A stretch of 64,000 nucleotides of DNA from G051903925 sp051903925 (GTDB lineage Bacteria; Pseudomonadota; Alphaproteobacteria; Zavarziniales; Zavarziniaceae). The notes beneath the pieces were generated by a model. It saw only the letters and a list, made by a program, of their open reading frames with translations. It was not told the origin of the DNA and did not search any database. The stretch is from assembly GCF_051903925.1 (NCBI RefSeq), contig NZ_CP173678.1, positions 4,278,001-4,342,000 of the forward strand, in the 5' to 3' direction. This document shows positions 29,801 through 38,800 of the stretch, piece by piece. Made by a program: the position numbers and the translations under genes. The first letter of the stretch is position 1; every line of letters starts with the position of its first letter.

Positions 29801-32800
29801 GCTCAGGCCGCTCACCTCGGCCCCCAGGGCGCCGGAGACCAGGATGCCGTCGCGCGCCGTGATCGCGTCGGCCAGGATCACGTTCTGGGCCGCCTCGATC
29901 GAGACCTCCCCCGCTGTCGCGCTGGCCGCGCCGAGCAGGGTGACGGCGCCATCCGTCGACTCGACCAGCAGGCCGGTCGGCGCCGTGATCGCCCCGCCCA
30001 GGCGGATGTCGCCGCTGCCGACAATGCTGACCACGCTGCCGACCGTGATCGCCTGCGTGATGACGACGCCGCCAAGGCTGTCCACCAGCAGCGGTCCGGC
30101 CGTGGCCGTCACCGGCCCGTCGATCACGATGTCTGCATCGCTGATCAGGCCGACCCCGCCATCGGCGGTTATGCCGGCATTGAAGGTGATGGCGTTGCCC
30201 GCACCGGCCAGAAGGCTGGCCGAGCCGACATCGACAAGGCGCGCAGCCTGGAACTCAGCGGCGGCGTCGAACGCCACCTGGTTGCCGGCACCGCCCAGGC
30301 CCGCCCCGTCCAGCCCCTGGTTCAGCAGGATGCTGGTGGCGGACGTCAACACCACCGACGAGCCGCCGTCGCCGTCGACCAGCACAATGTCGCCCAGCAG
30401 GATGATCGACTGGGCGTCGATTCCGAATGCGGTGCCCTGGGCGTCGCCGGTCAGGCCGATGCGGATCTGCGTGTCCGTGGCCGACGTGACGGCCACCGGC
30501 ATCGCATCGACCGTGCTGCCCTGGACCAGCAGGCCGAGCGCAAGGTCGAGGTTGGCATTGATCGCCACCGTCCCGTCCGCCAGGACGACCAGGCCGCCGA
30601 CCGGCGCGTTCACAGCCCCACCGATCGTGACGTTGCCGGTGCCCCCGTCGATCAGCGCCAAGGGGCCGCCAAAGGTGAGCGCGCCGTCGAGGACGATACC
30701 GCCGCTGGCGCTGACCAGCTGCACGACGCCACCGGCATCGATTGCCGCCGTCGTCACGGCCAGGCCCGCCGAGAGGTCGAGCGAACCGGCGCCCAAATCC
30801 ATCACCCCCATGGTCGCCGTCGTGCCGGCGGTCAGGGTCACCAGGAACGCGGACGCCGTCACCCCGCCCGCATCGAGGTTCAGGCTGAGCGCCGTGCCCG
30901 CGTCCAGGACGACTTCATCGGCCTGGGGATCGGCGATGACGACGCTGCCGCCGAAGGTCAGCGCGCCGCTGGCCGTCGCCCGGAGGGTCGTGCCACCCGA
31001 AGCGGCGGCACCGACCACCAGGCTGGTGCCGGCCGACTGCACCACGCTGGCCGTGGCACCGGTCCCGCCGCTGCCGGCCAGGGTCACGCCAAAGCCTGCC
31101 GTGACATTGCCCGTCAGGGCGATCGCACCATCGGTCAGGACGCTGAGCGCCTGAAGGGCCGTGACCGGGCCCAGCATCACGGTGCCGACACCGCCATCCA
31201 CGGTCACGTCGCCACCGGACACGCTGGCCACGGCGTCCACGCCCGTCTCGGCGTCAAGCGTCACGGCGTTGCCGCCGGCGTCGACCGTGCCGAGCAGGCT
31301 GATCCCGTCATTGATGCTGGTGACCGCGATCCCCTGGGCGGCGTCCAGGCGGCCATTGCCCTGCACGAGGCCATCGGCAGACACCACGAGTGAGCCGTTG
31401 CCCAGCACGATCGCGCCCAGCGTCACTTCCGCCTCGGCGCCCAGCGCGCTGATCGTGACCACAAGTCCAGTGGTGGTGGTGGCCAGCGTCGTGAGGCTGC
31501 CGACGGAGACGGAATTCAGGCCGGCAAGAATGTCGATGGTGGAAAGCTGGTCGTCCGCGGTAGTGATGCCGCCATCCAGCGCCACGCTGCGGCCACGAAC
31601 CGACAGGGTGGAGACCGTGGCGTCACCCGCCGTTCCGAACTGGAGCGTGGCGGTGGCAGCCTGGATGACCGCACCGGCATCGCCGCCGCTGCTGCCGCCC
31701 AGCACGACCGAAAGCCCGGCGGTCAGCGCATCGTTCAGCCGGATCTGGCCATCGGCCAGGACCTGGACCCCGCCGCTAGCCGAAACCGGGCCCAGTTCGG
31801 CATTGCCGCTGCCGGCGTCGATGGCGATGTCACCCGCATCGGCGTCCAGCCCGCCCAAGGCGTCTAGGCCGGTGGCAGCGGTGATCGTGATATCGCCGCC
31901 AGTGATGCCAGCATTGGCGACGACGCCGGCCGCCGAACTGGTCAGCGTGACATCGCCCCCGGCCAGCAGGCTGCCGCCAACCGTCAGGAGCCCGGGCGCC
32001 GACAGCGCGACTGATCCCCCACCGGCGCTGATGGCACCGCTGCTGAGGCTGTTGCTGCCGCCCGCCGCGCTGGCCGTGATCTGCAGCAACGGTCCGGCAT
32101 TGCCGGCGGCGATGCTGCCGATGGCGACCGATCCGGCCGATGCCAGAAGGTCGATGCTGCCCGCCTGGTTGTCAGACGTCAGGATCGACCCGTTCAGCGC
32201 AATCGACTGCGCCAGGACCGACAGCGCCGTCACCAGCGTGTCGTTGGCGGTGCCGAAGCGCAGCTCAAGCCCCGAGGCCATGGTGACGGCACCGGAGAAG
32301 GTCGTGCTGCTGCCGCTCAGGGCGACCGACTGGCCGGCCGTCACGCCGCCGCCCAGCGCGATCGCGCCATCGGCGGCGATGGTCACGTCGCCCGCCGCGG
32401 TCAGGGCCGCCACCTGGGCCGCGCCCGACCCGGCGTCCAGGTCGATCCCGCCCGAATTGGCGGTCAGGCCCGCCGCCGCCGTGATGCCGGTTCCGGCATC
32501 GATTACGATGCCCGCCGCGCCGGCAATGGCACCGGTCGCGTCGACCGCACCGGAGGTGGCCAGCGTGACCGAGCCAAGGCCCGCCGCGATCGCCCCCACC
32601 TGGATATCGACCGGGGTCAGGCCCAGGGCCTGCAGCAGAACGGCAAAGGCGGTGTTGGTGACGGCGGCTGCGTCGATCGTGCCGACTGCCAGGGCGCCGG
32701 GGTTGGTGGTGATGGTGATCCCGCCCGCGCCGGTGTCGAGCGTTGCCAGCGTGCCGTCCAGGTCGACGGAGCCCGCATTGATCACCAGGGTCGAGGCCTG

Positions 32801-35800
32801 GCCGTCGCCCGTCGTCCCGAACCCGGCCTGTATCCCGGCGCCCTGGGTGACGGCCGTCGCTACCGTGGTGGAACTGCCGCCCAGCGCGATGCTGAGCCCC
32901 GCCGCGACGCTGCCGCCCAGGGCGATTGTCCCGTCGGCGCGGACGGTGACGTTGCCATCGGCCGTCATCGCCCGCAGCGTGGCGTCGCCCGAGCCGGCAT
33001 CCACCAGGATGTCGCCCGCGCCGGTGGTCAGCGCAGCGTTCCCCGTCGCCGTGACGCCGGTCCCGGCGGTCAGCGCGATCCCGGTCCCGCCGGCCGTGAC
33101 CGCCCCGCCCAGGGCGATCGCCGCATCGCTGGTCAGGGTCACGCTGCCGCCGGCATCCAGCCTGCCGCTGACTGTCAGGTTGTTGGGACTGTCCAGCGTG
33201 ATCGAACCCGCCCCGGCATTGATCGCGCCGACATCGACCGTCGTCGTGGCGGAGACCGAGACGCTGAAGCCGCCGCGCGTGACGGCAGACGCATCGATCG
33301 TCCCCACCAGCGCCGGCCCGGCCAGCGCCGTGATGGTGATGCCGAACGCCTCGGTATCCGCGGTGTTCAGGCCACCCGATATCGAAACCGTATTCGCCGT
33401 GATCGTCACGCTGGACTGCAGGCTGTCGCCCGGCGTGCCAAAGGTGACAGTGCCGATGCTGCTGAAGGAGGCCGCGGCCCCGCTTCCGCCCGCGCCCAGG
33501 ACCGTGATGCCCTGGCCGGCAGACACATTGGCCAGGAACTGAACCGCGCCGTTTGTCGTGATGGCGATGGCGCCGCCGGCCTGCAGGCCGAACAGCGCCA
33601 GGTCGGCCGACGTGCTGGCGATCGACAGGTTGGTGCCCGCGGTGATCGTGCCGGCCGGGTTGAAGTCGACCGCCGTCTGGATCGTGACCGCGCCGGCGCT
33701 GGCGGTGAGTGCCCCGGTGACGCCCACGGCGCCGGTGGCCGCCGTCAGGTCAACGCCGGCCGCGGCGCTGATCGCCCCCGTGACCTGGACGTTGCCATTG
33801 CCGGTCCCGATCAGAGCACCGGCACCCAGGGTGACGGCGCCGAGATTGACCGATCCCCCGGTGGACACCAGGCCAGCGGTGAAGTTCGCATTGGTGATCG
33901 CGGATGCGGCGATGCCGCCCGCGATGGTCAGCGCACCGCTGGTGGTGATGTTGACGGAGGCCGCCAGTTCGTCGCTGGAGGCGAGGCCGCCCAGGAAGTT
34001 GAGCGAGGCCGCGTTGATGAAGACGCTGCCACCCGAGAGGTCGCCCGACGTGCCGAAGGTCAGCGTGGTGCCGCTGGCCTGGCTGACCGCCCCGGCGGCA
34101 CTGCCCGAGGTCAGACCGCGGATCGTCAGGTTCGAGCCCGCCGTCACATTGCCGGTCAGGGCAATGGCGCCGGGCGTGAAGAAGGCCACCGAATTGTCGG
34201 AATCGACCTGCGCCACGCTGATCGTCGTGGCTGCCGTGACCTGGAAGGCCGTGACCACGGTGACCGTGCCGGAGACGGTGACGGAGGCGCCGGTGCTCTC
34301 CAGCGTCAACTGGCTGGCCCCGAACGACCCGCCCAGGCTGAGGATGCCGCCAGCCGTCGCCGAGACGACCTGCCCGGTGGCGGTGACGGCGCCCTGGAAC
34401 GCGAAGGTCGTGCCCGCCGAAAGCGTCGTGGTCCCCAGGAAGGCGACTGTATCGGTGAAGGTCAGGGACCCATCGACCGCGATGCCGGCCGTGCCGGAAA
34501 AGCTGGCCGGCCCGTCAAGCGTCAGGTTGCCGTCCGCGGTGATGTTGACGCCGGGACCGCCTGTGATCAGGGTCGCGGCAGCGACGACCGTTGGCCCGGC
34601 AAAGGCAACGCTGCTGTTGATCGTGACATTGGCGTTGGTCGTCGCCGTGCCGCCGATAGGCGCGATCCGGCCAAAGGTGGTGGTGGCCGTACCATTGCCG
34701 ATGCGCGCCAAGTCGGCCGCCAGCAGGTTCCCGCTGGGACCAATGACCAGGGCGGCAGTCGCGGGCTGCGACGTGATGATGCCGATCCCGGTATCGCCAA
34801 CGACACTGCCCCCGGTGGGGACGGAGATCCCGGCGCCCGAAAGCGCGACATAGCCTCCGCTGGAGAGCACGCTGCCCAGGATCTGGACGGCGCCCGCGCC
34901 GTTATTGGTCGAGCCATCGCCGGTGATGTCGGCATCGGCGAAGATGCCGATATTCCGGGCGGAATTGTCGGCCGGGTCCAGCGTGACCGTGACGCCCGCG
35001 GCGATCGTGACGTTACCGCCGGCCCGCAGCTCCAGCTCATAGGCGCCGGTGGGCGCCACGAAGCCGGTGTCCGTGATGTCGGCATTGACCAGGATGTCGG
35101 TCAGCGACGTCATCAGGGTGGCGTTGCCCAGGCTCAGCGCCTCGGTCACGACCAGCAGGCCGGTCACCATGTCGAGAAGCGACGACGCGCCGATGGATAC
35201 CACGCCACCGCTCAGCTGCTGCAGCGAGGCGGGGGAGATCACGGGATTCGGCGGCAGGTCGCTGTCGGTGATCGGCTCATAGATTTCCTGCGTCGCGCCA
35301 TCCTGCGACGGCACGACCGATACCTCGCCACTGGCCATGACGGGGCCGGTGATGCCGATCAGGTAGCCCGCCAGCGCGACGCGCGCCGCCTGCACCGTGC
35401 CGCCGACGAACAGGCCGCCGGGCACGCTGGCCGTACCCGGCACCAGCGTGTTGCCGGCATCCGCATGCAGGACCAGGTCCATGTTCGGCGCCAGGATCGT
35501 GCCGCCGATCGACACCGTGTCGACACCCAGGAAGCGGACGAGCGTTCCCGGCGTCAGGTTGCCGAAATCGACCACCTCGCCAATGTCGACGACGATGTTG
35601 GTATTCGACACGACGTCGACCGCGCCCGCGTTCAGCGCCGGCGCGAAGGTACCGGCCGTTCCCGTGGTAAACGCGACGATGTTGCCGGCGACCAGGAAAT
35701 CGCCCGCCGGGTCCTGGAACACGATGCCGCCCAGGCTGAGCGTGCCGGTCGTCGTGAAGCGTTCCAGTTCCGCGGCGTTGAGGATGCCCAGTGCGCCAAG

Positions 35801-38800
35801 GGTCAGCGGGTCGGTCAGGTTCGCGACGCCGATCGTGCCGCCGGCATTGTCGACCGCAGCCGTGACGGTGTAGTCGGCGGCGCTGAAGAACAGGTCGCCA
35901 TCGGCACCGACGCGGGTGATCGGGGCGGCGAGGATGATGTTGCCGGCACCGTCGCCGCCGACGTCCGAATTCGGGGCGTCGGCGATGAACTGGTAGCGGC
36001 CGTCGCCCAGGTCGACCGCGGCGTTGATGAAGATGCTCTGCCCGGCCAGGAACTGGACGTCGATCCCGGAGCCGACCAGGTTCGAGAAGTCCTGCGCGGT
36101 GTCGATCGAGACATTGCCGCCGCCGGAGACGATCACCGTGCCGCCGTTCGGCAGGTTGACCAGTTGACCGCTATTGGCCAGCGTCACCGTGTTGTTGGCA
36201 CTGCCCAGGCGCAGCGTCGCGATCGACTCGTCGACCGACACGCCGGTTGCGGTGAACGAAGCGCCCGCGTCGATCAGGAGGTCACCGGATGCCACGATCA
36301 ACGTGGCCGAAGTCAGCGTGAGCGCTTCACGGACCTCGGTCTCGTCGGCGGCCCGGTCGGAGCCGTTCGACGCCAGGATCGACCCGAACGTGACCTGTGT
36401 TGCACTGGCGAAGCGCATGACGTCGGCGGCGCTGATCGTCGCGTCCGCGCCCCCGATGATGAAGGTCGAGACGTCGTCCGGCTTGGACACGGTCAGGCCC
36501 ACGCCGGTCGCGATGTCGACGTCGGCATTGACGTCATAGCGCGCGGCGCTCAGCGACAGGTAGGCGTTGGTCGTGCTGATCAGGCCGTCGATGGTCAGCG
36601 TCCCGCTGCCGTCCTCGGTATCGAATTCCCCGTTGGTCGCACCATCGGCGAACATCGCGACGGCGATGAAGAAGCCGTCCGGGTCGACCGCATAGGTGCC
36701 CGTGACCGACCCCGCCGCCGACAGCGTGAGGTCGTTGCCGGCCACAAGGTGCAGCCGATAGGCGGTGGACGCCGTGCCCGGCGAGGTGCTGGTGATCGCC
36801 GCGTTGATCACCAGGTCGTTGGAGGCAAGGATCAGGGCGTCGACCGCAAAGGCCAGATCGTCGTTGATGACGATGTTGCCGGTGATGGTCCCCGCCCCGA
36901 AGTCGCCGCCGATCATCAGCTTCGTCGTGGCGTTCAGGCGGGCGATATCGGCGCCGGTCACGGTCGCGTCCGCGCCGCCGATGATCAGGTCGCCGCCGGT
37001 CTGGCCCAGCAGGATCGTCTCACCATTGACGTCGGCGGTGATGCTGTAGCTCTTGGCCGTCAGGAAGATGTCGGCGGCGTCGAGAGTGCCGCCGATCGAA
37101 AGCAGGGCCGGATCGTCGCCGTTCGAGCCGTTGAAGGTCCCGGCCGTCAGCGACAGGTTCCCGGTCGCGGACGCGACGGACAACGGCGCGTTGACCGCAA
37201 TGCCGCCATTGCTGGAGATCGACAGCGTGGCCGCCGTTCCGGTCAGGGTGATGGCGGCGTCCACCGTGACACCGGCCAGGCCGTTCAGGAACAGGCCGGT
37301 GAAGGTCGACCCATCGCCCGCGATCGCTTCGCCGATCACAAGCGTGCCATCCGCCGCCTGGAGCACCAGGCTTGAATCTGCAACCAGCTGCGTCAGCGCC
37401 GTGGTGCTGAGCGCGCCGCTGTCGCCGCCGACGACGAAGTCGCCCTGCGTGCCGCGGACCGTGATGTTCGGGCTGTCGACCGTGACACCGTCGGCCAGGA
37501 CGAAGGAGGCGGCCGACAACTGGGCAAAGTTGAAGCTGGAAGCGGTCCCGACGCTCAGCGATGCATTGATCGTGATCGTCCCCGCCTCGGCGGAGAAGTC
37601 CAGGAAGGCATCGGTCGCGACCGACTGGTTGATCGTGATGTCGCCGCCGGAGGAAGTCAGTGCCAGGCCGCCGACCATGTCGAGCACGGCATCGACCGTG
37701 ATGTTGCCGGTCGCGTCCAGGCGCACCCGGGTGCCGCCCGCGGCGGCCGCCTCGATCGCGTTGGCGCTGATCTGGAAATTCGCGCCCGGGCTGTCCGTCT
37801 CGTCGACCAGGTTGTCGCTCACCTCGCCGTCATCGACGCCGGTGACCTGCTCGACGACGGTGATGGTCTCGGGATCCAGCAGCAGGTCGCCCGGCCGGCC
37901 CCGCTTGGCCGCGGCGTCGACGATGCCGATGAACTGCAGGTTGATCTTGCCCGAAACCTCGACCTGGCCGCCGTCGCCGCCATTCTCGCCGCCGCGAGCA
38001 TTGATCGTGCCGCCGAAGCGGGTATTGCCGTCGGCCCAGACGACCGCCGTGCCGCCGTCGCCGCGGTCCTTGGCGGAAACGTCGATCTGGGCGCCCGTCG
38101 CGACGATGGTGGTCTGCGCGGTGGGGGTCGGCCCCTGGCCCTGCCAGCCGCCGCCGATCAGCGCGGTGCCGCCGCCGGCCTGGCCGCTGGCGTCGACGCG
38201 CGCGTCCGCCCCCAGGACGACGCGCTCGCCGGTCACCGTGACGCTGCCTCCCGTCTCGCCCGCGTCCTGGCCGCTGGCGTCCAGCGTGCCGTCGACCCGA
38301 ACCGTGCCGGTGTCGCCGCCAGACAGGATGATGGCGCCACCCTCGGTCCCGACGGTCAGCGCCTCGACCACGCCGGTGGTGTTGATGACGTTGGCGACCA
38401 CGTCGCTGGCCGCCCGCGCGCTCATGATCACGGTGCCGCCGGTGGCCGACAACGTGCCGGAATTCTGGACCAGCGCGTCCACCGGCTTGCCGTCGGGGCC
38501 AAGCGGCGCCTGCTGGACCGGCTGGCCGGTGTCGAAGCTGATCAACCCGTCGCCGTTCAGGTCGACGGTCACCGTCTGCGCCGCCCCCAGGGCGATCGTG
38601 CCACCCCGCGCGGCGATCACGCCCTGGTTCTCGACACCGGGCGCGACCAGCGCGCCCAGGCCCTGGTTGCGGATGTTGATCGTGCCCTGGTTCACCACCC
38701 GGGCATCGGGATTGGGCGACGGGATCGAGAAGCTGTCCCGCCCGGCCATGAAGTCGCTGGTCGGGATGTCGGCCGTGGTGGCGACCAGGCCGCCTACGTC